A DNA stretch of 64,000 nt, from contig CAXKWD010000006.1 of the NCBI GenBank assembly GCA_964059195.1, positions 134,099,539-134,163,538 on the forward strand. The letters run 5' to 3'. Positions within the stretch are counted from its first letter, which is position 1. Every line of letters begins with the position of its first letter. Origin of the DNA: Ectobius pallidus. Taxonomy: Eukaryota; Arthropoda; Insecta; Blattodea; Ectobiidae. Positions 1 through 11,916 of this stretch are shown in pieces. A model generated the notes under the pieces. The model was not told the DNA's origin. It saw only the letters and a list, made by a program, of their open reading frames with translations, and searched no databases. A program made the position numbers and the translations under genes.

Positions 1-545
1 TTGTTTGCAAAATGATGTATAAAATGGCCCTAAATTTTAAATAAAATTACTTAATAATTATAAAGAATGACCTAAAACTAATATTTATTTATAAAAACTA
101 TTATTGTACAGTCAAAGTTGTAGACTAATTTGTGCATAATTGTAAAAACTGTAAGTGGAGAAAGGATGTTGTAGTTCTAAAAACTTTGTTCTTTGTTCTT
201 GATTGGAGCATTTGAGAAGAAAAGCAAGAACATTGTTTTTAAAGTAGATCCTACAAAAATGTTGCATTATAGTAACCCAGTAATTTATTTAAACTTCAAA
301 TACACTGGGGACGATGCTAGCTAGACGACAAAAAAAGTTAATACACTCAATGTAAATGAATGAAAATGACGTAAAATTGAAATAAATGCCCTTAAAATAT
401 ATAAAATGGCATAAAATGACAAAAAAATGACCTAAGAAAAATGCATTTCTATAATCTAGAGGCCATGATTAGGATTTATCTACAAGTTGGCAATGCCTAT
501 GCAGCATCAATAAAAAGATGAGTTGTCATTAGAATCCGGGCCCTG
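1..545. mobile_element. Probable hAT-like element, right part only
   Basis: AT-rich sequence with repeated short motifs of the AAAATGRC type (for example near 15, 75, 365, 400-430), ending at 545 in ATTAGAATCCGGGCCCTG. That end resembles the GGGCYCTA termini of the elements at 3749 and 57567. Immediately after it, family A sequence resumes at GTAATAAC, and the paralogous family A copy at 26243 lacks any such upstream element, so 545/546 looks like an insertion boundary. The left end is outside the window, so no target-site duplication can be checked. Confidence 0.45.
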
Positions 546-547
546 GT

Positions 548-1070
548 AATAACGTTTAGGAATTCTTCGGATATAGACCAATCACGATCTTTTATCTTAT
601 AATATCCTTCATAGGATCGCAAGGACGCAATTTTATCTGATATAACGTCAGCTCGTTGCTGGACACTTAAGGCATCATATGCTCCCATTGAGCAGAATGA
701 AAACACATTATTTAATACAACATAATATGTTTCGAAATTGAAATAGTATAAATTTCCATTGATTAAAAACACAATTTCGATTCGGTGCAAGCCAGTTCGT
801 GTGCTTTTATAGCTTTTTGATGTAAGCGACTACCACGACTCCTTCAATCTTGTGATGCGCGCTATTGGTAGCATTGGGAACTCGGATCGATTCATCGAAT
901 CGATGTTCATCCATCTGGTATGTCGTGTTCTTACGGCTGACAGAATTTTGACAACAAAGTAAGAAAATAATAATTATTACTTACAAAATCTGTTACATTT
1001 TATTCGTGGAATAGTCTTAATAAATCTTACTCAAGATTACGAGTTTTATCAGATAAATTTGTCCTTGAGA
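548..1070 (+). repeat. Dispersed repeat family A, copy 1
   Basis: About 520 bases aligning in the same orientation with 26243-26760, with mismatches and small indels throughout. Shared blocks include ATATAGACCAAT, ATTAAAAACACAATTTCGAT and CTTGTGATGCGCGCTATTGG. Similarity stops at about 1070, where a SINE fragment begins, and at about 548, where a hAT-like end abuts. The two copies have no common open reading frame, so I cannot assign a class. Confidence 0.8.
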
Positions 1071-1071
1071 C

Positions 1072-1328
1072 AATTGCCGGAAACTTGAGGCCTCTCTGGT
1101 CTCATGATCTCATCTGGCCGTCATCTTCATCCCCTTCACGCCTTGTCTGCCATGAATGTACTGTATGTGCGAAAGGAGTGTGTCGTCCAATGTGCTCGTG
1201 TTGTCTCGGAGGTAGCTCCGGCGACTGATCACTTATACGGGGAGACCCTCCATGTTCTTGTCAGGTAAAAACATTGACCTCCATATATATACCTGGACTT
1301 AGCACTAAATACAATCCCCTGTACTAAG
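1072..1328 (+). mobile_element. SINE family B fragment
   Basis: Body of a SINE family also present at 31205-31505 (+), 4041-4180 (+) and 48590-48990 (-). Shared order: a block like CATCATCTTCATCC, a TGTGTCGTCC block, a GGGGAGRCCCTCCATG block and a CTTGTCWGGT block. The tRNA-like head seen in the 48.9 kb copy is missing here, so this is 5'-truncated. Confidence 0.65.
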
Positions 1329-1329
1329 A

Positions 1330-1655
1330 TGTGAGGCCACTTTTTCGACTAGTCTCGCCCGGAAACTATGGCAAGAAACTATTTGTCTGCTCAATACGAA
1401 ACGTCAAATCGCCTTTCTTGTATGGAAATATCACATGTTTGGTTTGGAAATTGAAGATGTTGTTGACGAATCATTGTAAGACAGTTCTTCTTGCATGCAT
1501 TATAAGAATAATTAATATTAACATATTAAAAGTATGTAATTATTATAATTAAGATTAATATTAATACGTATGTTTTTACCCGTGATTTCCGTCGTTTCCA
1601 TACATGTAGGCCTAACCGACAAAATAGCATGTATTCAATACTACACTTATTACAT
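1330..1655 (+). repeat. Dispersed repeat family C, copy 1
   Basis: Matches the reverse complement of 3750-3990. Two well-conserved blocks are GCAAGAARCTATTTGTCTGC at the left and CTAACCGACAAAATMGC followed by GTATTCAATAC at the right; the middle is more diverged. Class unknown. Confidence 0.6.
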
Positions 1656-1742
1656 TAAATTAGTATTACGTTGAAATCTTTAGAAATTGAAATATATTGT
1701 TCTACTTCAAAATCGTCATCATTCATTTTAAGTAGGCCTATA

Positions 1743-1991
1743 TGGTCGGTACAACGCCAAAGTGAACTAAGCGCCAATTGTCAAAATATAGACTATTGGT
1801 AGTCCATGGTGCAGATTTTGATATCCTACGGTCTGCAATAACGAACTAAGCGATACTACGATAGTAAAATCAGTTGAGAAAAAAGGAAATTTCGTTTTGA
1901 TCAAGATTTTTTTACAACACTCAAACTTCAACTTCAGTTTTCTCAAAATATGGAGTTTGGCGCTTAGTTCACTTTGGCGTTGTACCGACCA
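1743..1991. mobile_element. Short TIR element (MITE), possibly Tc1/mariner-like
   Basis: Bases 1741-1776 are a perfect 36-base inverted repeat of 1958-1993; the repeat begins TATGGTCGGTACAACGCC. If the terminal TA on each side is the duplicated target, the element is 249 bases with a TA duplication, as in Tc1/mariner elements. There is no coding capacity. The perfect arms suggest recent insertion or conversion. The class is inferred from TA alone. Confidence 0.75.
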
Positions 1992-2267
1992 TATTTTATT
2001 GTGATAATAACGTTTAATACCATATTTAGTAATTAATCCTTAATCCAGATGTTAGCAATTTTTAGGATAGGCCTACATCATAATTCAGGTAGGATGGCAA
2101 TGCATGGAAAAATCGAAGAACTAATAAAAAAAACAACAATGGGCAGACTTAGTTTTGCATAAAAGAATGAGCTGAGGTAGGTAATGATTGAAACTGATTA
2201 ACTTAGATTAGAAGTATTTGTAAAAGGCTCTCGTGTGTAATCTATTTAATAAGTAGATTAAAGAATT

Positions 2268-2873
2268 GTTTATCTGGGAGCAATAATTACAGACACAAAT
2301 AATATTAAGGCCGAATTTAAGTGTAGACACAAATCAGGAAATGGTAGTTTTTATGCGGGTAAGAAACTCTTAACTTCTCGTCTAATGTCCACAAATCCAA
2401 AAATAAAAATGTATAATACAATTATCCTGCCGGTTGTATTATATGAGACATTATGTGAGACATGGTCGCTTACTCTTCGCGGAGAACAAAATCTGAAAGT
2501 GTTCGAAAACAGGGTGCTTAGGAAAATATTTGGGTCTAAGAGAGATGAAAATGGGGACTGGAGAAAACGGCTTGATGACGAGCTTCATAACCTGTTCTCG
2601 TCACCGGATATAGTAAAGCTAATTAAATCATTGAGGATGAAATGGGCTGGACTTGTTGCACGCATGGGGGAAGAAAGACATATTTTAAAAATATTGACGG
2701 GGAGACCCGAAAGGAATATACCACTTGGAAGACCTAGACGCAGATGGGAGGACAATATTAGGATAGATTCAAGGGAAGTAGGATTTGCGAGTGATGGCTG
2801 GATGGAGTTAGCACAGAATAGGGTTGAATGGCGGACTCAAGTAAGCGGGGCAATGAACCTTCGGGTTCCATAA
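2268..2873 (+). pseudogene. 5'-truncated non-LTR retrotransposon (LINE), C-terminal end of the reverse transcriptase ORF
   Basis: An open frame in one phase from about 2268 to the stop at 2871-2873. From about 2271 it reads like the thumb and C-terminal region of arthropod LINE reverse transcriptases: YLG block, YAGKKLL, ILPVVLYE (usually LPVVLYGCETW), then WSLTLRGEQNLKVFENRVLR, KIFG, WAGLVARMGEE, GRPRRRWEDNI and a final MNLRVP. The methionine at 2385 is an internal residue, not a true start. The catalytic palm domain is absent, so the copy is dead on arrival. The family is very common in insect genomes; it is not a host gene. About 70-80 bases of 3' UTR may follow. Confidence 0.88.
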
Positions 2874-3704
2874 AACATAATATTCATTTAGCTTGCTTAG
2901 GAATTGTCCATTGCCATAGAGTGAGTGAGTAATTATCTTCAGATTATGTAAAGACTGCCTAATATGCATTTTTTCAGAGCATAATAAGGTGTGATCTAGT
3001 AGTAGCCTATGCGGAAATTGTGTAGGAATTAATCAAGTATTATTTATCCAGAAAAAAAACAATTAGAATAATAGCCTAACCAATGCTAAAAAAATAGAGC
3101 ATTGCAAACCACTATTTATTGAGACAGGCTTACTAACAATAATAAATTTGTATATTTTTTATGTCTTGTCATTAGTCAAATATAACATAAAAAGCTATCA
3201 AACACGAAGTTCTTATTTATCAAACCAGAAATCAAATAAATTTGGGACATTATATAAAAAATACCATATAAACTTCAAGAAATGTCCCCAAATTTGTTTT
3301 CACAAACTATATTCCAAGCTTTAAAAAATCCTTTTTTATAATGTTAAAGAATACTTAGAATCAGATTTACAAATAGAATAGAGCAACTTAGCGTAAGTAA
3401 TTACATGTGTAATCTGCAAGTATATGTTATTCATTTAGCGTCACTTGGGTTATGGCTTTAGTATAACTTAGAATAATAATTTTGACTAATGTAATTAAGT
3501 TTGTAAGATTGTAAATATTCATAGCTTAGATTCTTAAAAATGTGTATTGATGTAAATAGCTAATGTGACCGATTGCAGTTGGTACTGCCTAGAAGTGTTA
3601 TCAAATATCAAATATATTTTAATTTCTAAACATTTCAATGTAATATTAATTTAACGTAACTCTTGACAATGAAACGAATAATTATATTCAAATGTCACAC
3701 TTAA
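2874..3704. other. AT-rich sequence, no feature seen
   Basis: No coding similarity, inverted repeat or dispersed family was recognised apart from the possible LINE 3' UTR at its left edge. Confidence 0.5.
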
Positions 3705-3749
3705 CTAGCAAGGAATAAAATAGTTTAAAACATAAGAATCTGGGCCCTA
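3705..3749. mobile_element. hAT-like right terminus (partner end not found)
   Basis: About 45 bases nearly identical to the right end of the hAT-like element at 56883-57567: AGCAAGRAAYAAAATAGTTT, then AAAACATAAGAATC and a terminal GGGCCCTA. It sits exactly where family C similarity is interrupted (3750), as expected for an insertion end. The left end was not recognised. Confidence 0.55.
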
Positions 3750-3990
3750 ATAATAAATGTTGTATTGAATACGCGCGATTTTGTCGGTTAGACTTACATA
3801 ATGAAAGAGAAGTCACGGATAAAACCATTCGTATTGATAAAAATAAATTATTTGGAGTTAAAGGTAAGGTAATGTTCACTCTATCGCAATAAATTTTCAG
3901 GCATATATGCCTACTTGACATTTCTTGCTGAGCAGACAAATAGCTTCTTGCCAGATTTTCCAGGCGGAGCTAGTCGAAACAGTCGGCCTC
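3750..3990 (-). repeat. Dispersed repeat family C, copy 2 (inverted relative to copy 1)
   Basis: The reverse complement aligns with 1330-1655 in two blocks: CTAACCGACAAAATCGC with GTATTCAATAC at the left edge, and GCAAGAAGCTATTTGTCTGC at the right edge. It is shorter than copy 1, with an internal deletion, and its left edge abuts a hAT-like end. Confidence 0.6.
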
Positions 3991-4040
3991 ACTTGCTGTG
4001 CTTGGCTCCTAACTCCAGTTCTATTCTAGCTCAATGGGTA

Positions 4041-4180
4041 AAAAAGAAAAATATGTATGTGAACCAAAGGTGAACCTTCTCCCAACAGGTTGCCGGGCTT
4101 CAGAGGACTGCAACCTGTTGGGAGAAGGCGGCATAAACGTCCCTATATCGGGAGAGGTTAAACTAACGTAAGAAAACTCA
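4041..4180 (+). mobile_element. SINE family B fragment with an internal inverted duplication
   Basis: The order of blocks (TATGTATGTGAACCAAAGG, CTCCCAACAGGTTGC, then CGGGAGAGGTTAAACTA) matches the 3' part of the copy at 31380-31490. Bases 4075-4093 and 4110-4128 form a perfect 19-base hairpin with a 16-base loop. Other copies lack the right arm, so it is a local inverted duplication in this copy. Confidence 0.6.
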
Positions 4181-4189
4181 TGAGTTTTG

Positions 4190-6970
4190 AACCCAGCATC
4201 TAGTGGAAAGGAGTCGGGGGACTGTATTCGGTTCCCGATGGAAATAACTATTTTAAAACTAAAAGGCATGCTTCTAAATTGAGTTTCTGCTATTTTTTAA
4301 AGATTAAAACAAGTTTCTTCTAGCGTTAATTTGTTAATTCATAGAAGCTACTGTACCTAATTTATTTTTTATTTATTTAACAATAATTTCCCATTTATAC
4401 CTTTTGTAGAGTACCAGCTTGGAGCAGGATGCGGATAAATTTGTATTTCTATTTTTATGAGACTCTGTCTATTTTATGGACTTCATTGTTTTTGCGACGC
4501 AGAAATTATACAGAGTCCTTGACAATGATGGTGACATAGACGGACGGTGTACTAATTAATACTGAAACGTTGTGAGTATGATGCACTTGGAACTGATACT
4601 GATAATTCTCTTGCATCCACACTTATGTCAGCATGAACAGTACACTATCATTATCGAAATGAGTGTCACGCAGTCAGTAAGAAATTGACTGGCACAAGCA
4701 ACATTTGGAAGCGAATACTTCTTATCAACATGTTGTATTCATAGGAGGCTCATTCCACATAAAATTTAAAAGATCATGGCAGTGGGGATTCAGATTTTTG
4801 CACCTTCTAGTATGTGAATTTTTAAGTTGTGGAAATTGAGATGGTCATGTATGGACTAAAAATAGTATATTCGTTTGTTTGCATCCTTATCTTTGAAAAT
4901 GTAATTTGAACTATGGTATATCACAGGAACATTACTTCAAAGGCTCTAAAAATGTTTTATAATACATAGACCTTATTGCAATGGAAACGCATTAAAATGT
5001 TTTAAAAAATTGTAAACAAGAGGGATTTTGACCTGCTGTTTTGACCCGGTGCCAATAACTAAGTTAATTACTAATTTAGTATCTGTATTTTGTTAGTGTT
5101 AAGCTATAGCATAGGCTATAGGGCAGATCTTATTGTTTTCATTTAAGTTAGAGTACGATATTTGCAATAATTATAATTAATTTGAATTTTTTTTAACGCA
5201 TCGTAAGGAATTCAACATTTAAGTGAAGGGGAGATAGCGAAATGCACACCCCTGCGGAATAACCAACTACACAAAACTGGAAATAGAATAGAGAATTTCA
5301 CAAGTTTCATACTTACTTAGAGAGACTTTAAACGGATTCCTAATATAACGCATTTCTTGTTGGATTTACTCTTTACAGAGAGATAGTAGTACTTTGTTTA
5401 TTTGCATTTTCGACAAACGCAGTTTTGTGGTGTATTGACTGGAAATGCCAAAGAAATCTGTAAATTGACCTAATGTTTTATTCTTTTGAATTATAATCTG
5501 TTCTTTCATTTCTGTTTACTTTGAATATTTGCAAGCCTTCTGTGTGGTTGTTAATTTGTTTGCTTAACTCGTCGCTTTCTGTTTACACTACATTTACAGG
5601 CTGTTTGAGACGCATTAAAGAGAGCGACGTTTCCAATAAAACTAACGTAACTATACTTCGTGCAACACTTTGTGTCATATGTAGAGATCATTATATGTGG
5701 TGATATAAAATGAACAAAAGTAGTTATATAAAATGCTAAAAAGCAGTAAAATAAAATATTCAGAGCGGTGAATTAAAAAATAAGGAATGACAACTCAAGT
5801 GAAATAAGTATTTCTTTTCTATTGAAATAATCATAATAACAGTTATTATGTTATATAGCAGGAAAATAACAGCAAGGAAATGATTGAACCTGAAGTAATT
5901 ACAATTATTATATAACGTACCAGAAAAACGGAAATGAAACTACCATCATCACGGTGATGACACGCGTTCTCATGTGCGGAGCTGTACAACAGCTGCGACT
6001 AAGACAGCCACACCCCTTTGTTTTGAACAGGATCAAACTAGCCTGAGACATATAATATATTAATATAGGCTATTATACTAAGAGCCAAAACTTTTATTTG
6101 GGTAGTGGAAGTTATGTTTCACGTCATATTTTTTTAAACATTGGGATTCACTGCACTAGAGCCTATTTAAGGGATTGCGAATCGAATTACATACATCAGT
6201 ACAAGTAACTACGAGATGTGTTATAGATTCTGTGACGTATTTGGAAAATACGCACTTGTCAGATTGCAGCCAGGCGTCCTTGGGGGACCACGATCCAAGA
6301 CCACTTCCTTCCTACTGCTAATTGATCCGCCTGCAAGTCGAAGCCATCCAATCATACCAACCTATTTTACCACAATACAGAATTGCCTTCTTGACCCACA
6401 ATTGTAAGCCGTAATTCAACCATAAATTCCCACCCCTACATTTTAAAGAATCTCTAAAAATGTCACGACTTATGCTTAAAAATAATATCCCCAATGGGGG
6501 CTAAAGCCATGCATCTTTAGCATAAATACAAACAAGTTTCATCGGGAGTTATTTTGCAACAAAGATGGTATTCCACTGAAAAATATTCTTATTTAATTTT
6601 ATTAAAATTTAAAATAAAATCTTACTAAGGGGGGACATATTGCTTTCGGTGAAATTCATAGGTGAGAAATAGGTGAATTTCATTATTTTTTTCCTCAGCA
6701 ATGAAATATTCTACAATCTTGTAATCTCACAGAGTCAATTTTTCAGGTTACCAATTTTCTCCTTAACCTCTGACTTAATCATGTGAAATCCTATCTGAGC
6801 TTCGGGTTACATGTTAAACTGTAGATCCCAGGAAGTGAATAACAGCTATGATAGGCTACTGGTAACCGTTACTTAACGGCAGCGGAATCTTCTCTCTCTT
6901 TTCTAGGGGAGCGATTTTCTCATAACCGAAGTGTGAATGATCGTAAGTGAATAATAATAGCAATAATAAT
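4190..6970. other. AT-rich sequence, no feature seen
   Basis: No exon-like coding segment, TIR pair or family repeat recognised. A run at 5700-5760 repeats TATAAAATGM-type words, similar in texture to hAT subterminal regions, but no termini were found. Confidence 0.45.
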
Positions 6971-6971
6971 T

Positions 6972-6972
<1 letters not shown>

Positions 6973-7013
<41 letters not shown>
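6973..7013. repeat. (AAT)n microsatellite
   Basis: About 13 uninterrupted AAT units. Confidence 0.97.
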
Positions 7014-7016
<3 letters not shown>

Positions 7017-7576
7017 GACATTCCTAATCCTACTGCTTTGTTCTTTGAACTAATTAGAACATAAAGTATTATCCACTTTTATTGCCTTCTATTTCGAAGG
7101 ATATACGAATGCAATATAAACTTTACAACCCAGTATATTTAGGTTTAGATTCGTTGGAGCTTCAAGCAGATCAGCGAGAATCCATGAGTCCATTCGATTT
7201 TATAGTTGCTAAATGGAGGAAGAGCTGTGACTGAATAAAGACACATCTACCCATAAACTCCAATCAAGTTTGTTATTTACCCCTCGTGCACTTTTCTGGT
7301 AAAAAGATTCCTCCGCAGTCGCTTTCAGGAGAAAGAATTGAATCTGTGATGAATCAAAGTTGCTAAATACCAAAAGTAAGAAATAGAGGTATTTGTGAAA
7401 AAAAATCAACAATTCATCCTTGATTACCTGTTCCATATATAAAATCCCAGATATGTGGGCTACAGTACACAACTCTTAATAGCCTATGAAAACTTATTGG
7501 CGAACACATGAACAGACTGTTGCTGACTGTTTTACAAAACAGCCATTTAGTCAAGTCTGAAAACTATTTTGATAGA

Positions 7577-8620
7577 AAAATAAAATCAGGTAAACTGACA
7601 TAACAAAGTGCCAGATGGAGTTAATTGGCCTTATTTCAGAAACTAATGAGATTTAGACTGTGGGATAACTAGAATATTAACAGAACGAATTTACAGCAAT
7701 AGGACTATTCCTTTATTTTTGTTAAAACATCTGAAGTCATACAATTTTCAAAAAAAAAAATCAAAGTTTATTTTGGAGTGAAAAAAATTAAAAATTGGAA
7801 CTTTTTGGAAATTTTCCATTGTTTAAAGGCTAAAAGCTAGGTATTTGTACAAATTCAAGTTCCTACCTCATATGGAAGAGAGTAAACGTCAATGCTAATA
7901 AGTGGATTATTCGACTGTCGTAGATGTGAATGATGTGACTGCTATCCAGCCGGTTTCTCCATACTTATGGGGCAGCTAGAAACGCCAAATTTTGCACGCT
8001 TATGGCTATTGTATGTGCCAATATTCCTGCCAAATTTTACAATTCTATCTCTCCTATGTGTGTAAAAAATTTCATAATGGGAGGAGAATGTACAAAAATT
8101 ACTTAAAATAAAAATACATTTAACTCGATCTAAGATATGACCGACGGAGGTACACCAAACATCAAAGGGCTAAAATTTTACAGCTTATCGTTTAGCTCCA
8201 AGACCTCCAAGAAGGTCCACACAGACCTGAAAGTTGCGAACGTCCTGACACATTTTCTGACAGTAAACACGAAAACTAGATTTCATACCAAAAAAATAGT
8301 GAATTTCCTGAAATCAGTAGACCTTATTTAGTTAAAATCACTTATTAGATGCTTTACCGCAAAAATCATACTGGGTAGTGTTATTGGTCAAAGCCCAGTG
8401 TATTGCAACTTCCAAAGCCGTATATGAACACTGCAAATAATATTGTTGTCAAGAGAACTGAATTGTATTTGATGAATATCAATGTAATATTTTCAGAAAT
8501 TAGGCCCCGAATTGGGCGTTACCCCAGTAACGGGCAAACGATTTGGTCCACAATTAATAGGCTTCGTCCCATGGCACAAAACTACTATGTAACATATAAA
8601 TTATACTTAATTCAATGAAA
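7577..8620 (+). repeat. Dispersed repeat family D, degenerate copy
   Basis: Begins with AATAAAATCAGGTAAACTGA and AACAAAGTGCCAG, as do the copies at 15735 and 24831. It carries the GGCTAAAAGCTA module (about 7828) also present at 34350 and 49830, the CAACTTCCAAAGCCGTATAT module (8408), and the CGATTTGGTCCA / CTTCGTCCCATGG module (8540-8570). The CTGGCACTTAAT right end is not preserved. The open frames at 8137-8331 and 8403-8618 are accidental. Confidence 0.6.
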
Positions 8621-8657
8621 ATATACAATAAACACAAAATTCACATTTTTGATCAAA

Positions 8658-8916
8658 TCCGGGGTGCGCGGGCAAAGAGAGTTAAGTCCACCATCCTAAG
8701 AAATTGAGATGTGTCCATAGAGTTATAAATAAAAATGTTCTCTACATTTGTGTTATGTCCAGTAAGTCATATTCAAAATTGTACGGTAGATATGGATGTG
8801 TGCCTCATGGGTTCATCCATCTCTAAAGCTATGTTGGGCTGGTATAGTGTATTAAGTCACTCTAATTCTCAGTAACAAGAAAGTGGACTTAACTCTCTTT
8901 GCCCGCGCACCCCGGA
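8658..8916. mobile_element. Short TIR element (MITE) with 34-base perfect termini
   Basis: Bases 8658-8691 are a perfect inverted repeat of 8883-8916; the repeat starts TCCGGGGTGCGCGGGCAAAG. The element is 259 bases, with GC-rich ends and an AT-rich, non-coding centre. No convincing target duplication is visible: AAA precedes and AA follows. The superfamily is unassigned. Confidence 0.8.
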
Positions 8917-9097
8917 AATATGCTTACAATCTCCCCTTAACACTAGACATCTCTTTATGTGCAAAGTCTGCTCTAAAAGTCCTTGTGTGTGTGTGTGTGT
9001 ATTTGGGCGGGGGGGGGGCAAATGGCCCATTAAAAATTCAACGTATGTACTTGCGCCATATATTAGCGTAGTTGAAGCTGTTTAGAAGTGTTATGTG

Positions 9098-10132
9098 TAC
9101 AGCCCGGAAGTTTATAAAAAATAATATTTTAAATAAAGCACTCTATTATATGCTAGGCTTAAAATATGTAGGCTACATGATATGAAAGATGGTTTCATTT
9201 TGAATACAGTTGCATATTTTGATAGTTTTGTGATAATGCATCATATTTGCTTGATATGTAACTATTAATGAGCATTTCGTTTATCACATTTTTAACGGTA
9301 GGACTATATTTCTGACAGATTTTAAATACTGTGCATATGTCTTGTTATTTGAAACATTTACAGCATATTCAGCTAAGTGAATGTTTTGAGAACCGATTGT
9401 ACATTACTTGGCAGTACCTAGCCTAATGTTTTCGAAACTGATTGTAAAAGCAACGTTTCACTTCATTAGTTTTCAATTTACTAGCATTTGTTATACTGAC
9501 CTTGTATTTTAATAAGTTTTGCAATGTAATTTATACGATTTCGCGAAGTTTTATCATTTAGAATGTAAATTAGCTTTCAAATTAAATCTAACTTGTAATT
9601 GTACTTTTACCCACTTTTTTCCGTTATTCATTCTTAACTGTAAATTTTTAATTTTTAACATAGGGTATTTTGTTTGTAACTTTATGTTATTGTAATTTAT
9701 TTTTTCGTATCTTTGTTCATGTATTTTATTTCATATAAGCAATCTTATTTATTTTTATTCTTATTTTTTGCCTAAAACTATAATATGCATGTTTTTTTTA
9801 TATATATAATGTTCAAAATATAATTTTAGTATAACTGAACTGACCCCGAACACGAGCCATGCTCTCATGCGGGGTAAATATTGCTCTTTTGTAATTGTAA
9901 TAATTGTGTTTATATTATTTATATTTGTATTTGTAATAATTTTGTATTAATTTGTATTTTCTAATTTGTAATTTGTAATAAATAATAATAAGAATAAAAA
10001 AAATGAACGTATAATTTTAAAATTACGTAAATGATTGAGCACATTTCATACATTCCAAAGCATATTTTCAAATTTTAGAACATATTTACATGCATATTTC
10101 GTCTTCTGATAGAACATTAACTTCCGGGCCTA
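9098..10132. mobile_element. hAT-like element split by a LINE 3' end
   Basis: Termini TACAGCCCGGAAGTTTAT at 9098 and, reversed at 10132, TAGGCCCGGAAGTTAATG. The subterminal regions contain repeated GCATATTT-type words (9205-9370 and 10040-10105), as in the element at 14786. No 8-bp target duplication was found, so the ends may be degraded. A LINE 3' UTR lies in the middle. Confidence 0.5.
9420..10010 (+). mobile_element. LINE 3' UTR fragment
   Basis: T-rich non-coding sequence containing the stem GACCCCGAACACGAGC / CATGCGGGGT (9842-9877), then TTGTAAT/TTTGTAT-rich sequence, ending in AATAATAATAAG and an A-run at 9975-10003. This layout of stem plus TTTGTATT-rich tail matches, on the opposite strand, the LINE end at 32390-32580. 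No coding part remains. Confidence 0.5.
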
Positions 10133-11916
10133 AGGGCGATTCATCGCTTGATTAATTTACTAACCTGCAACGGCACTTCAGTCTACAGTATACAACCTAC
10201 ACAAATCGGTAAACCTACTTCTGAGAACAATTCCGTTGAAACAGACATTAGAGTTATACGCGTGGTTGACGCTTCCTTGTTATGTCATACATTGCTTGTT
10301 GTACACATTAACACAGATTATTAACATAGTCTGTAGTCTCCAAGGACAAGATAACAGCCCAACAACTCCAGATACAAGTACTATTGTATTGAGTGCAACA
10401 TTCTCCCAGATTTTACAATTCAGTCCAGTGCACGGATACTTCGAAAAATTAACAGCAATTCTTTGCGCAATTAATTGAAAGATAGTTAGAAAATGAACTT
10501 TTTGTTGTTTCTGTGAAAACAAATTTTTAAAGATTTTATTTTTAAAAAGGCTCCATACGTAGGTTTTGATACAAATTTAAAAATGTTTTATGTTGTAGTT
10601 ATTACGTAAATCTAAACGAATAGCCTGACCAATTGATACGTTATTAAATTCGTAATTATGTGTTATGGTGTAAAAAATAACATGTATAATTGTGTAAAAT
10701 TAATAATCTCTTTAAACCCGAATAATGTAAATAAATTTTGGAAAGGTTTAATTCAACCTAAAACGTTCAATAAAACAAATCTTATATGAGAAAGTTTGTG
10801 GGACATGTTCTCTTCCATTTATTTTATGAATGAGTTTAAGAAATTTCTATTTTTAAACTTGGTGTTCCTTCCTGCCGAAAGAGCTGTTATTTTCACTTAA
10901 TACTGCTGCGATTTTCTACATATTCGCATTATAGGCTAGTTGCTCAATTACTATTTGCAGATTACGTACTGTGATTCATGTTACGTGACAATATTTTCGT
11001 TGTACGGAAACATGCTTTAAAACGTATGTCTAACAGTTTTAAGACTATGCGATGAATATACAAAGTTCTATTTACTAACCCTAGCTCAACCCTAGGCCTA
11101 CTCTTTTCTCCGAATTAAACTTATTTTATTCCTCACAAAGAAATCACAATTATTATTCTTAGATAGGAGTGAAAATGCTATTACCAAACGTACAATTTGG
11201 CAACACCACCCCTTTCAGAGATGAAGAATAAGGCCTAATAATAAGGCATTCATCAAATGAAATACTCAAGGGCTAAAAAAAATCTGATATCGATGAGGAA
11301 AATTTCAATACAGTAACTATTTTTCATAAATGACAATTGTAACACGTGGATAAAAATTCTCACATTTTAATAAAATATCACGTTATCAATCTTATACCCC
11401 TGTTTTTAACAGTTTTTTAGGTGACGCTATAATACGTCAATAGCAATGAAAAGGTTAAAGCTACTACAAAGTCCCGCAAATTAGACACTCTATAACCCGG
11501 TAGGTTGGTTTACTTGACAACCATGACGGGAAAATAAACAATTTTCTTACAAGAAATAATGTAAAATATTTTGTTATAAGTAACGTAAACTATTTTTTGC
11601 ACTCCTTAGCTAGTAAGTGTTTCTTACGACAATTGTTTACATGGCTCGTAACTTGACATTACCACACGCAATCTTGTTGCTAGGGGCGACGGGCGGAAAG
11701 TTACTTTACCGCCCGCAAATGCTTATTTGCGAGCAGAAATGACCAAGGCCTCCCCGCTTTATAAATATTCGGTTGCCATAAACAATAACAAATGCGAATC
11801 CCTTTCTGAAATAAGCACCATTCTTCAAGTCTGTATTTACATAATATTTTCAGGTAATATCACAATTAATATAATTAAATTGATATAAGTAACCGTCGTG
11901 CAAAAAATAGCATGCA
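10133..11916. other. No gene or family repeat recognised
   Basis: AT-rich unique-looking sequence. The only structure noted is a short palindrome-like stretch at about 11692-11715, GGGCGGAAAGT followed by ACTTTACCGCCC. Overlapping open frames on both strands at 10236-10522 show no coding signature. Confidence 0.45.

Noticed and set aside
2385..2873. 162-residue open frame as a host gene
   Set aside because: It reads as the C-terminal part of a LINE reverse transcriptase, with the frame continuing upstream of the ATG.
3134..3749. Left end of the hAT-like element whose right end is at 3749, suggested by ATAATAAA near 3137 matching the bases after 3749
   Set aside because: No TAGRGCC-type terminus follows it, and the 8-mer is too AT-rich to be meaningful.
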